Shown: positions 32,637 through 39,225 of the stretch, in pieces
Position numbering within the stretch: position 1 is the first letter of the stretch
How the letters are laid out: each line of letters starts with the position of its first letter
Origin: Methylobacterium isbiliense
Lineage (GTDB): Bacteria > Pseudomonadota > Alphaproteobacteria > Rhizobiales > Beijerinckiaceae
Reading direction: 5' to 3'
NCBI RefSeq assembly: GCF_022179325.1
Contig: NZ_BPQQ01000090.1
Location: forward strand, 1 to 39,225
DNA length: 39,225 nt
Notes under the pieces: generated by a model
What the model was told of the DNA's origin: nothing
What the model saw: only the letters and a program-made list of their open reading frames with translations
Database searches by the model: none
Program-made: the position numbers and the translations under genes

Positions 32637-35015
32637 TCAGATCGTGCCCAGCGCTTCGAGGATGACCTCGGGCGTGACGGGCTGGCGCGACACCCGCGCG
32701 TTGAGCGGCCGCAGGGCGTCGTTGATCGCGTTGACGACGGCCGCCGGGGCGCCCGCGGTGCCGGCCTCGCCCGCGCCCTTGGCGCCGATCTCCGAGGAGG
32801 CGGTGGCCGAGACCACGTGCGCCACGGCGATGTCCGGCATCTCGCCCGCCATCGGCACGAGGTAATCGGCCATCGAGCCGTTCAGGAGCTGGCCCTCGGC
32901 ATCGTAGAGGCAATGCTCGAACAGCGCCCCGCCGATGCCCTGCACGATCCCGCCCCGGATCTGCTCGTCGACGAGCAGCGGGTTGAGCACCGTGCCGCAA
33001 TCCTCCACGCACCAGTGCTTGAGGAGCCGCACGAAGCCGGTCTCGACATCGACCTCGAGGTAGGAGGCCTGGACGCCGTTGGTGAAGGCGAAGGGGTAGT
33101 CCTTGGGCACGTAGTGGCGCGTGACCATGAACTCGGGCTGCAGGCCGGGCGGCAGCGTGTCGGGCCGGAAGTAGACGATGCGGCCGAGCTCCGCGAGCGT
33201 CATGCGCTCGGCGCCCGTCGCCGCATCCACGATGCGGCCCTCGCGGATGTCGAGGGCGTCGGCGCTGGCCTGCAGGATCGCGCCCGCCGCCGCGGTCACG
33301 TTCGCCCGCAGGGCCTTGCCGGCCTGCCACGCCGCCTCGCCGCCGATGCCGGCCCCCCGCGAGGCCCAGGTGCCGCCGCCGTAGGGCGTCGCCTGCGTGT
33401 CGCCCGTGACCACGCGCACCTGCTCCAGCGGCACGCCGGTCGCGGTCGCGACGACCTGGGCGATGATGCCCTCGGTGCCCTGCCCCTGCTCGGTGATGCT
33501 CACCGCGGCGACGACCCCGCCCTGGGGATCGAGCCGGAGGGTGCAGCCGTCCTGCGAGGAGATGCGCGCGCCCCCGACCCCGTAGAAGGCCGCCGACGGG
33601 TTGGTGATCTCCACGAAGGTCGCGAGCCCGATGCCGCGGTGGATGCCCCGCGCGCGCAGGGCCGCCTGCTCGGCGCGCAAGGCCCCGTAATCCATCATCT
33701 CCAGGAGCGTGCCGAGCGCCCGCTGGTGCGACAGCTGCTCGAACCTGATGCCCGAGACCCCCGCGCACGGATAGGCGTCGTCCGGGATGACGTTGCGCTG
33801 GCGGATCGCCGCCGGGTCGAGGCCGAGGCGCGCGGCCCCGAGGTCGAGCAGCCCCTCCGCCACCATCGTGGCGATCGGGTGCCCCACCGCCCGGTACTGG
33901 CAGGTCGGCGCCTTGTTCTGCAGCACCACGCGCGCCCGCGCCCGGTAGGCCTGGTGCCGGTAGGGACCGCCCGTCAGGTTGACGACCTGGTTCGCCTCGA
34001 CGGCGCTGGTGCGCGGATAGACCGAGTAGGGGCCGATCCCCGTGAGGTCGTCCATGTCGATGGCGAGGATGTCGCCCTCGGCCGAGAGCGCCATGCGGGC
34101 GGTGACCCGGTGGTCGCGGCAATGGATGTCGCTGGTGAAGCTCTCCAGCCGGTCGGCCACGAACTTCACCGGGCGCCTGAGCATCAGCGACAGGGCGCAG
34201 GTCGCCATCTCGTCGGGGTAGATGTGGACCTTGATGCCGAACGAGCCGCCGACGTCGCGGCAGATCACCCGCACCGCCCCCTCCGGCAGGGAGAGGTGCT
34301 TGCACAGGATGTCCTGCATCATGTGCGGGGCCTGGAAGGAATGGTGGACCGTGAGCGTGCCGTCCGCCGCCTGCCAGTCGGCCAGGATCGCCCGCGGTTC
34401 GAGGCAGACCCCGGTGTGGCGCCCGAACCGGAAGGTCTCCTCCACCACCGCGGCGGCGTCCCGGAAGGCGCCGTCGACGTCGCCCACCTCCAGCACGCGC
34501 TCGAAGGCGAGGTTGTCGCCGAGGTCCGGATGGATCGGCGGCGTCGCGGGATCGAGCGCCGTCTCCATGTCGACCACCGCCGGCAGCGCCTCGTACTCCA
34601 CCGCGATGACGGCGAGCGCATCCTCGGCCTCGGCGCGGCTCGCCGCCACGACGGCGCAGAGCGGCTCGCCGACCCAGGTGACGCGGTCGACCGCGAGCGC
34701 GTGCTGGGGCGCCGAGCGCAGGCCCTTGAAGTGGCCGAGCACGCCCACCCACGGCGTGCACACCCGCGCCAGTTCCGCGCCCGTGACCACCGCGACGACC
34801 CCGGGCATCGCCCTGGCGGCCGCGGTGTCGAGGGAGGCGATCCGGGCATGCGCGAGGGGGCTGCGCAGGAAGGCGACGTGGGTGAGCCGCTGCACCGCGA
34901 CGTCGTCCACGTAGGTGCCGCGCCCCTCCACGAGGCGGCGCGCGTTCGGCCGCGGGACGGAGCGGCCGATATAGCTGTTCGGCCGGTCGAGGAAGCTGAG
35001 GCCGCTCTCGCTCAT
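32637..35015 (-). CDS. Molybdenum hydroxylase, molybdopterin-binding large subunit (xanthine dehydrogenase family)
   Basis: A 792-residue catalytic subunit of the CoxL/XdhB-type family. It opens SYIGRSVPRPNARRLVEGRG and has GEPLCAVVAASRAEAEDA, DVGGSFGIKVHIYPDE, QYRAVGHPIATMVAE (the position where form I CO dehydrogenases carry AYxCSFR, so this is not CO dehydrogenase), VSITEQGQGTEGIIAQVVA and the active-site KGAGEAGTAG with Glu at about 750. Hydroxylates a ring or carbonyl carbon using water. Its start overlaps the 2Fe-2S gene stop (ATGA). No XdhC/MobA-type maturation gene is in the window. The substrate is not readable; an N-heteroaromatic is favoured by the neighbours. Confidence 0.9.
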   Translation of the reverse strand: MSESGLSFLDRPNSYIGRSVPRPNARRLVEGRGTYVDDVAVQRLTHVAFLRSPLAHARIASLDTAAARAMPGVVAVVTGAELARVCTPWVGVLGHFKGLRSAPQHALAVDRVTWVGEPLCAVVAASRAEAEDALAVIAVEYEALPAVVDMETALDPATPPIHPDLGDNLAFERVLEVGDVDGAFRDAAAVVEETFRFGRHTGVCLEPRAILADWQAADGTLTVHHSFQAPHMMQDILCKHLSLPEGAVRVICRDVGGSFGIKVHIYPDEMATCALSLMLRRPVKFVADRLESFTSDIHCRDHRVTARMALSAEGDILAIDMDDLTGIGPYSVYPRTSAVEANQVVNLTGGPYRHQAYRARARVVLQNKAPTCQYRAVGHPIATMVAEGLLDLGAARLGLDPAAIRQRNVIPDDAYPCAGVSGIRFEQLSHQRALGTLLEMMDYGALRAEQAALRARGIHRGIGLATFVEITNPSAAFYGVGGARISSQDGCTLRLDPQGGVVAAVSITEQGQGTEGIIAQVVATATGVPLEQVRVVTGDTQATPYGGGTWASRGAGIGGEAAWQAGKALRANVTAAAGAILQASADALDIREGRIVDAATGAERMTLAELGRIVYFRPDTLPPGLQPEFMVTRHYVPKDYPFAFTNGVQASYLEVDVETGFVRLLKHWCVEDCGTVLNPLLVDEQIRGGIVQGIGGALFEHCLYDAEGQLLNGSMADYLVPMAGEMPDIAVAHVVSATASSEIGAKGAGEAGTAGAPAAVVNAINDALRPLNARVSRQPVTPEVILEALGTI

Positions 35016-35542
35016 CGTCCCGCCTCCGCCGGTTCCACGCTCGCCGCGACCCGGGCCTCCGCGGTCGCCGCGATCCGCGTTTCCGCGGTCGCCGCGATGG
35101 CGTCCACGATGGCGTGGTAGCCAGTGCAGCGGCAGTAATTCCCGCCCACCGCCTCGCGGATCGCCTCGCGGCTCGGCCGCGGGGTCTCGGCGAGGAGTTC
35201 GGCCGCCGTCACCAGCATGCCGGGCGTGCAGTAGCCGCACTGGAGCGCGTTGCGCCGGTGGAAGGCATCCTGCAGGTCGGCGATCTCGCCCGATTCCGTC
35301 AGGCCCTCGATCGTCTCCACGGCCGCGCCGTCGGCCTGGACCGCCAGCATCAGGCAGGCGCGCACCGCCCGGCCGTCGACCCGGATGGTGCAGGCGCCGC
35401 ACACCCCGTGCTCGCAGCCGAGATGCACCCCCGTGAGGCCGAATTCGAGCCGCAGCAGGTCGCCGAGATGCTGGCGCGCGGCGACCCGCGCCCGCACCCG
35501 CTCGCCGTTCAGCGTGAAGCCGATGCGCTGCTCGTTCTCCAT
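35012..35542 (-). CDS. Molybdenum hydroxylase, (2Fe-2S) small subunit
   Basis: A 176-residue electron-transfer subunit. All eight cluster Cys are present: 43, 48, 51 and 63 (plant-type cluster, GCEHGVCGACT) and 102, 105, 137 and 139 (QCGYCTPGM and NYCRCTGY). The C-terminal 26 residues exceed the usual family length and consist of repeated Ala/Thr/Glu/Arg units encoded by a 24-bp tandem repeat. The start shares one base with the stop of the FAD-subunit gene (TGATG). Passes electrons from the Mo centre to FAD. Confidence 0.93.
   Translation of the reverse strand: MENEQRIGFTLNGERVRARVAARQHLGDLLRLEFGLTGVHLGCEHGVCGACTIRVDGRAVRACLMLAVQADGAAVETIEGLTESGEIADLQDAFHRRNALQCGYCTPGMLVTAAELLAETPRPSREAIREAVGGNYCRCTGYHAIVDAIAATAETRIAATAEARVAASVEPAEAGR
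35043..35090. repeat. 24-bp tandem repeat in the 3' end of the 2Fe-2S subunit gene
   Basis: Two 24-bp units (35043-35066 and 35067-35090), starting GCCGCGAYCCG and ending TCCGCGGTC, with a partial third unit from 35091. It adds eight-residue repeats (IAATAETR-like) to the C-terminus. Such arrays can vary in copy number by slippage. Confidence 0.75.
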
Positions 35543-36387
35543 CAGGCCTCTCCGGTCATGCGGCCGAGCACGCGGCCCAGGAGCACGCGCGCGAGATGGC
35601 GCCGCGTGGCGCCGCGCACCGCCACGTCGTCGGCCGGGTCGATGTCTGCGGCCAGGGCGTCCTGCGCGGCCTTCACGCCGCCGGCCGCGACGGCCGCGGC
35701 CGCGTTCCCGGCCAGCACCGGCCGGTCGCCGACGCCGAAGAAGACGAGGCGCAGATCGCCGAGGCCCACCCCGTCGCGCCGGCCCTGCGCCGCAAGACCC
35801 ACCAGCGCGTAGTCGCCGTGGCGGCGGGCGAGCTCGTCGAAGCCGGACACCGCGTCCGCGCCGGGTACGGGGATCTCGATCGCCACCAGGATCTCGCCCG
35901 GCCCGATGGCGGTCTCAAACAGGCCGAGGAAGAAGTCGTCCGCCGCGACCCGCCGCTCGCCGGTGAGGCCGCGGATCACGAAGCTCGCCCGGAGCGCGAG
36001 GCAGCAGGCCGGCAGTTCCGCCGCCGGATCGGCGAGCGCCACCGAGCCGCCGATCGTGCCGCGGTTGCGGATGGCCGGATGGGCGATGTGCGGCACCGCC
36101 GCGGCGATCAGGGGGAGCCGCTCGGCCACGAGCGGAGACGCAGCGAGGTCCCGGTGGCGCGTCATGGCGCCGATGCGGATGACGCCGCCGGCTTCCGCAA
36201 TGCCGGTCAGCTCCGGCAGGCCGTTCAGGTCGACGAGCAGGCCCGGCGCGGCGAGCCGCATGTTGAGCGAGGTGACGAGGCTCTGCCCGCCCGCGAGCGG
36301 CTGGGCGGCCTCGCCGTGCTCCGCGAGCAGGGCCAGCGCCTCGTCGAGCGTGCGTGGCCGCGCATAGGCAACGTCTGGCGCCTTCAC
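35542..36387 (-). CDS. Molybdenum hydroxylase, FAD-binding medium subunit
   Basis: A 281-residue flavoprotein of the CoxM/XdhA-type FAD_binding_5 family. The FAD-binding signatures are AGGQSL (residues 32-37) and RNRGTIGGSVALADP (about 107-121). Passes electrons from the 2Fe-2S clusters to FAD and on to an acceptor. The GTG at 36387 is chosen because GGGAGG lies eight bases upstream; the longer frame from an ATG at 36435 has no ribosome site and would encode a hairpin sequence. First gene of the operon; gene order FAD, 2Fe-2S, Mo matches the coxMSL arrangement. Confidence 0.88.
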   Translation of the reverse strand: MKAPDVAYARPRTLDEALALLAEHGEAAQPLAGGQSLVTSLNMRLAAPGLLVDLNGLPELTGIAEAGGVIRIGAMTRHRDLAASPLVAERLPLIAAAVPHIAHPAIRNRGTIGGSVALADPAAELPACCLALRASFVIRGLTGERRVAADDFFLGLFETAIGPGEILVAIEIPVPGADAVSGFDELARRHGDYALVGLAAQGRRDGVGLGDLRLVFFGVGDRPVLAGNAAAAVAAGGVKAAQDALAADIDPADDVAVRGATRRHLARVLLGRVLGRMTGEA

Positions 36388-36460
36388 GCCTTTTTCCTCC
36401 CCGGTGGCGCCGGCCGGCTTGCGTGAGCCGGCCATTCGCGCTTTTGTTTATCACTTCTTC

Positions 36461-36490
36461 AATTAAGGCTTGGCCCGCCTGCTTCGTCAA
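36461..36490 (-). promoter_or_regulatory. Candidate promoter of the hydroxylase-transporter operon
   Basis: Read on the minus strand: TTGACG (36490-36485), 18 bp, TTAATT (36466-36461), in the only AT-rich patch of the gap. The -35 box is ten bases from the start codon of the divergent TetR gene, so that regulator could easily exclude polymerase here. The leader would include a perfect hairpin GGCCGGCT-N6-AGCCGGCC at 36412-36433. Confidence 0.5.
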
Positions 36491-36499
36491 GTCGTACCA

Positions 36500-37246
36500 A
36501 TGGCAGACCCGACCAGAGCCCGCCGTCTGCGGCCCCAGGACCGCGAGCGCCAGATCGTCCAGGGCGCGATCGCCTTCTTCGCAGAGGTCGGTCTCGACGG
36601 CCACACGCGAGAACTGGCGCGCCGGCTCGGCATTACGCAGCCGCTGCTCTACCGCTATTTCCCGAGCAAGGAGGATCTGATCGAGCGGATCTACCAGGAG
36701 GTCTATCTGCGCCGCTGGAAGCCCGAGTGGGAGGCGGTGATCGCGGATCGCGGCCTGCCCTGCATCGAGCGCTTCCGCCGGTTCGAGAGCGACTACCAGC
36801 GGGTGATCCACGACTACGCGTGGCTGCGCATCTTCGTCTCGGCCGGCATGAAGGGCTACGACCTGCCGCGGCGCTATCTCGGCATGGTCCGCGAGCGGGT
36901 CTTCGCGCCGCTGCTCGCCGAGATGCGCCGGGAATACGCCCTGCCGGCGCCCGACGCCCTGCCGCTCGGCGAGGGCGAGTTCGAGTTGCTGTTCGGCATC
37001 CACGGCGCCCTCGTCTACGTGGGCCTGCGCGGTCTCGTGTACGGGCTCGCCCTGCCGGAGGATCCGGTCGCCACCCGCGCGGCGTTGCTCGATTCGGCCC
37101 TGGTGGGCCTGCGCCAAGCCCATTGCGCGGTGGTGCGCCGGGCGCTGGAGGCGGCTTCCCCGGGCGGCGGACCGCCTTTAGGCTCGCCCGAAACCGAACA
37201 GGAGGAGACGCATGCCGCACGCCGCCCCTCAGGCCCGCACCCATGA
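36500..37246 (+). CDS. TetR family regulator divergent from the hydroxylase operon
   Basis: A 248-residue protein. The N-terminal helix-turn-helix includes IVQGAIAFFAEVGLDGHTRELARRLGI followed by TQPLLYRYFPSKEDLIERIY, the canonical TetR recognition region at about residues 30-65. The C-terminal ligand domain is longer than average and not assigned to a subfamily. The start at 36500 is chosen over a TTG at 36470. The last 35 bases overlap the cupin gene, so the two are co-transcribed. Likely controls the divergent catabolic operon; the effector may be the imported compound. Confidence 0.88.
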   Translation: MADPTRARRLRPQDRERQIVQGAIAFFAEVGLDGHTRELARRLGITQPLLYRYFPSKEDLIERIYQEVYLRRWKPEWEAVIADRGLPCIERFRRFESDYQRVIHDYAWLRIFVSAGMKGYDLPRRYLGMVRERVFAPLLAEMRREYALPAPDALPLGEGEFELLFGIHGALVYVGLRGLVYGLALPEDPVATRAALLDSALVGLRQAHCAVVRRALEAASPGGGPPLGSPETEQEETHAARRPSGPHP

Positions 37247-37673
37247 GAGCCCCGCTCATGAGGCCGCGCCGCCCGATCTCGCCGAGGCCTTCGCGCGGGC
37301 GCGCCACAACGGCTGCGTCGGCACGCGCCTGCTCTCGGAGACCGAGCGGGTGCGCGTCTGGACGATCGAGCTGAAGCCCGGCGAGCGGATCGACCTCCAC
37401 ACCCACGTCCTCGACTATTTCTGGACCGCGGTGACGCCGGGCCGGGCGCGCTCGCGCTACGCGGACGGGCGGGTCGCCGAGGTCGCCTACGCGGCGGGCG
37501 ACATCAGCCACCAGACCTACGGGCCGGGCCAGCACATGACCCACGACCTGGAGAACATCGGCGACACCACGCTGATCTTCACCACGGTCGAGTTCCTCGG
37601 CGGCGCCAACCCGCCGCTGCCCCTGCCGGAGGCGGTGCGGGCCGAGGCCGCGCCTGCGCCGAGCCGCTCCTGA
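37212..37673 (+). CDS. Cupin-domain protein
   Basis: A 153-residue protein. The cupin fold shows WTIELKPGERIDLHTHVLDYFWTAV (metal ligands HTH and a downstream aromatic motif) and the second motif YAAGDISHQTYGPGQHMTHDLENIGDTTLIF (His). Single-domain cupins may be dioxygenases, isomerases or binding proteins, so no reaction is assigned. AGGAGG precedes the ATG within the tetR frame. It ends four bases from the convergent FAD monooxygenase gene. Its place suggests a role in the same degradative route. Confidence 0.85.
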   Translation: MPHAAPQARTHESPAHEAAPPDLAEAFARARHNGCVGTRLLSETERVRVWTIELKPGERIDLHTHVLDYFWTAVTPGRARSRYADGRVAEVAYAAGDISHQTYGPGQHMTHDLENIGDTTLIFTTVEFLGGANPPLPLPEAVRAEAAPAPSRS

Positions 37674-37677
37674 GGTC

Positions 37678-38904
37678 TCAGAGCAGGTCCGGCGTCGCGA
37701 CCGCCGTCTCCGCCATCACGGCCTCGGGCCGGCGGTGACGCTCGGCCGCCTCCCGCTCAGCCGGGCTCAAGCCTTGCGCCTGCATGTAGGCGCCGAGCGC
37801 GCGGGCACGGGCGATCACCGCTGCCCCGACCGGCCGGCGCACCGCGTCGAAGGCGGCGAGCGCGGCCGGGACATCCGGCTCGGCCGCGAGCGCCCGCGCG
37901 AGCGCAGCCCCGTCCGCCATCGCCTTCGTCACCCCCATGCCGACATGCGGCCGGGCCACGAAGGCGGCATCGCCGATGAGGATGACCCGGCCCATCGCCA
38001 TCGCCGGAGTTTCGAGGTCGAGGATCGCCTGCAGGAAGGGCTGGGGGCTGCGTGCCACCGCCTCCGCGTAGGGCGGCGCCAGCAGCCGGTGCGCGTCGGC
38101 GCGCATCGCGTCGAGCACCTCGGGTCGGATCCGGTGGGGTGGGATCGAGAGGTCGTGCCGGATGCCGTCGCGGTCGGTGAGCAGGCGGGGCAGCGCGTCC
38201 TCCGCCGCGGCGGGCCGGTACCAGACGAAGTTGAGCCGCCGTCGCCCCGGCGTCACGGCCTCGTCCGCACCCGCGACGGGATAGCTCAGCATCTGCTCGC
38301 CCGGCGGCAGGCAGAAGGCGAAGCGGTCGCACAGGCGATCGCGCGTCGGCGCCGACAGGTCGGCCTCCTCGACAAGGCCGCGCCACGCCACGTAGCCCGC
38401 GTAGAGCGGCTGCGCCAGCGGCAGGATCTGCCCCCGCACCGCCGAGAACAGCCCGTCCGCCCCGACGAGGAGGTCGCCTGCGGCCTGCGTGCCGTCCGCG
38501 AAGGCGGCGACGACCCCACCGGCGCGGTCGTCCACCCGCAGCAGCGCCTTGCCGTGGTGCAGGTCGGCCTCCGGCACGCCCGACCGCAGGAGCCGGTAGA
38601 TCCGGCCCCAGCTGGTGAGGATCTGCGGCAAGGCCCGCTCGCCCGCGATCTCGCCGGAGGGCGAGAGCACCCGCCGGCCCGGGACCGAGACCCCGAGGTC
38701 GTCCGGCACGAAGGCGAGGCCGACCTCCCGCATCAGCGCGAACAGGGCCGGATGGGTGACGATGCCGGCGCCGCGCCCGTCGAGCGTCGTGGCCGAGCGC
38801 TCGAACACCGAGACCGCGTGACCCTGCCGCCGGAGCGCGAGGGCCGCGAACAGGCCGGCGATCGATCCGCCGACCACGAGGATGTGCAGCCGCTCCCGCG
38901 CCAT
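37678..38904 (-). CDS. FAD-dependent monooxygenase similar to 2,6-dihydroxypyridine 3-monooxygenase
   Basis: A 408-residue single-component aromatic hydroxylase. The N-terminal FAD motif is VVGGSIAGLFAALALRRQG (Ser at the second Gly position, as in dihydroxypyridine hydroxylase), followed by VFERSATTLDGRGAGIV; the second FAD motif is GRVILIGDAAFVARPHVGMG. The middle blocks YAGYVAWRGL and RRLNFVWYR, and the DRDGIRHDLSIPPH block, align by memory with Arthrobacter 2,6-dihydroxypyridine 3-monooxygenase rather than with salicylate hydroxylase. The start at 38904 has GGGAG upstream. Uses NAD(P)H and oxygen. Similarity to pyridine catabolism supports the island hypothesis but does not prove the substrate. 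Confidence 0.85.
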   Translation of the reverse strand: MARERLHILVVGGSIAGLFAALALRRQGHAVSVFERSATTLDGRGAGIVTHPALFALMREVGLAFVPDDLGVSVPGRRVLSPSGEIAGERALPQILTSWGRIYRLLRSGVPEADLHHGKALLRVDDRAGGVVAAFADGTQAAGDLLVGADGLFSAVRGQILPLAQPLYAGYVAWRGLVEEADLSAPTRDRLCDRFAFCLPPGEQMLSYPVAGADEAVTPGRRRLNFVWYRPAAAEDALPRLLTDRDGIRHDLSIPPHRIRPEVLDAMRADAHRLLAPPYAEAVARSPQPFLQAILDLETPAMAMGRVILIGDAAFVARPHVGMGVTKAMADGAALARALAAEPDVPAALAAFDAVRRPVGAAVIARARALGAYMQAQGLSPAEREAAERHRRPEAVMAETAVATPDLL

Positions 38905-39019
38905 CGGCGTCTCCCGGTCGGGCCGTCTCGCGTGGCCTCCCCCGCGTTCTAGCGGGGCCGCGCCCGGCAGGGGAGGGGAGGGCGGTGTGGGATCTGTCGC
39001 AAAAGTTTCGTGTTGGGAG

Positions 39020-39048
39020 TTGACGGGTGGGCGGGGCGGCCGTATACG
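39020..39048 (+). promoter_or_regulatory. Strong promoter of a ribosomal RNA operon
   Basis: TTGACG at 39020-39025 and TATACG at 39043-39048 with a 17-bp GC-rich spacer. It is the best sigma-70-type match in the window and reads toward the right edge, where a boxA-like element follows. Confidence 0.75.
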
Positions 39049-39225
39049 ACTGCCCATCGGCGCCGGCCGCGGACTTCAGCGGCTCGGTCGCCTTCGCTTC
39101 TTTCCGACAGGCCGCGGGCTCGGGCCGGGTGGGTTACCCGGATCGGCTCCTCTGTCGCTGAGGCGGGTTCTTTGACAAGTTGATCTGAGAAAGAGAAGCG
39201 TGGACGGCGTTGTCCTTGCGGCTGG
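39049..39225 (+). other. Leader of a ribosomal RNA operon (16S gene beyond the window)
   Basis: No protein gene. The boxA-like GTTCTTTGACAA at 39167-39178, followed by TTGATCTGAGAAAGAGAAG, is the arrangement seen just before 16S rRNA in Methylobacterium and related genera. The stretch ends in GCGTGGACGGCG and probably carries the left arm of the RNase III processing stem. The 16S sequence itself does not start within the window. Confidence 0.75.
39167..39178 (+). promoter_or_regulatory. boxA-like antitermination element
   Basis: GTTCTTTGACAA, close to the boxA consensus at which NusB/NusE assemble to prevent early termination in rRNA operons. Confidence 0.7.

Noticed and set aside
31549-34761. 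A 1070-codon open frame on the minus strand
   Set aside because: A shifted-frame shadow of the Mo subunit and binding protein; Arg/Gly/Pro-rich low-complexity product.
31305-35120. A 1271-codon open frame on the plus strand
   Set aside because: It lies antisense to the substrate-binding and Mo-hydroxylase genes, whose families and cofactor motifs are clear. Its product is His/Arg/Gly/Ala-rich with no recognisable domain; high GC leaves stops rare in this frame.
1-39225. CRISPR array, tRNA gene, insertion sequence or prophage gene
   Set aside because: No regular repeat-spacer pattern, no tRNA cloverleaf noticed in the gaps, and no transposase or integrase motif found. tRNA detection by eye is not exhaustive.

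Overview
The window is a high-GC chromosomal segment with tightly packed genes and a housekeeping backbone (panB, rpmB, ruvA, argG, a farnesyl diphosphate synthase gene, leuB). The right edge enters the leader of a ribosomal RNA operon. Gene content, protein style and the rRNA leader (TTGACG/TATACG promoter, then a boxA-like GTTCTTTGACAA) point to an alphaproteobacterium of the order Hyphomicrobiales, most likely Methylobacterium or a close relative. This assignment is by resemblance only.

Layout. 1-5.4 kb: the 5' part of an MFS transporter/PlsC acyltransferase fusion (runs off the left edge), a PspA-like and YiaA-like pair, and a divergent TetR gene overlapping panB. Three copies of a TGAAC-N3-GTTCA palindrome lie between the two units. 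A DUF3108 exported protein follows. 5.4-7.7 kb: rpmB with promoter and strong terminator, a YceI protein, and ruvA without ruvB or ruvC. 7.7-15.4 kb: a CYP152-type fatty-acid peroxygenase with a Tat-exported DsbA-like protein, a 1080-residue exported caspase-domain protein, a putative outer-membrane transporter and a 2-hydroxychromene-2-carboxylate isomerase-like protein. 15.5-19 kb: argG, then a two-gene AAA ATPase/DUF4276-type cassette that resembles known ATPase-TOPRIM anti-phage pairs and runs 36 bp into the next, convergent gene.

19-27.8 kb: a DUF4424 protein with a very acidic partner, mtgA, farnesyl diphosphate synthase, leuB, two proteins of unknown function, a CorA/ZntB-type transporter and an OprB-type porin. 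27.9-38.9 kb: a probable catabolic island. One minus-strand operon of eight genes encodes a three-subunit molybdenum hydroxylase (FAD, 2Fe-2S and Mo subunits) and a complete branched-chain-amino-acid-type ABC importer. A divergent TetR regulator and a cupin flank it, and a convergent FAD monooxygenase resembles 2,6-dihydroxypyridine 3-monooxygenase. Together they suggest uptake and two-step hydroxylation of an N-heteroaromatic or related ring compound.

Most likely to repay attention: the ATPase/DUF4276 cassette and its junction, the exported caspase/EF-hand protein, the triple operator controlling pspA-yiaA and tetR-panB, and the uncharacterised import-plus-hydroxylation island. All functional statements rest on motifs and family resemblance read by eye; no database search was run.
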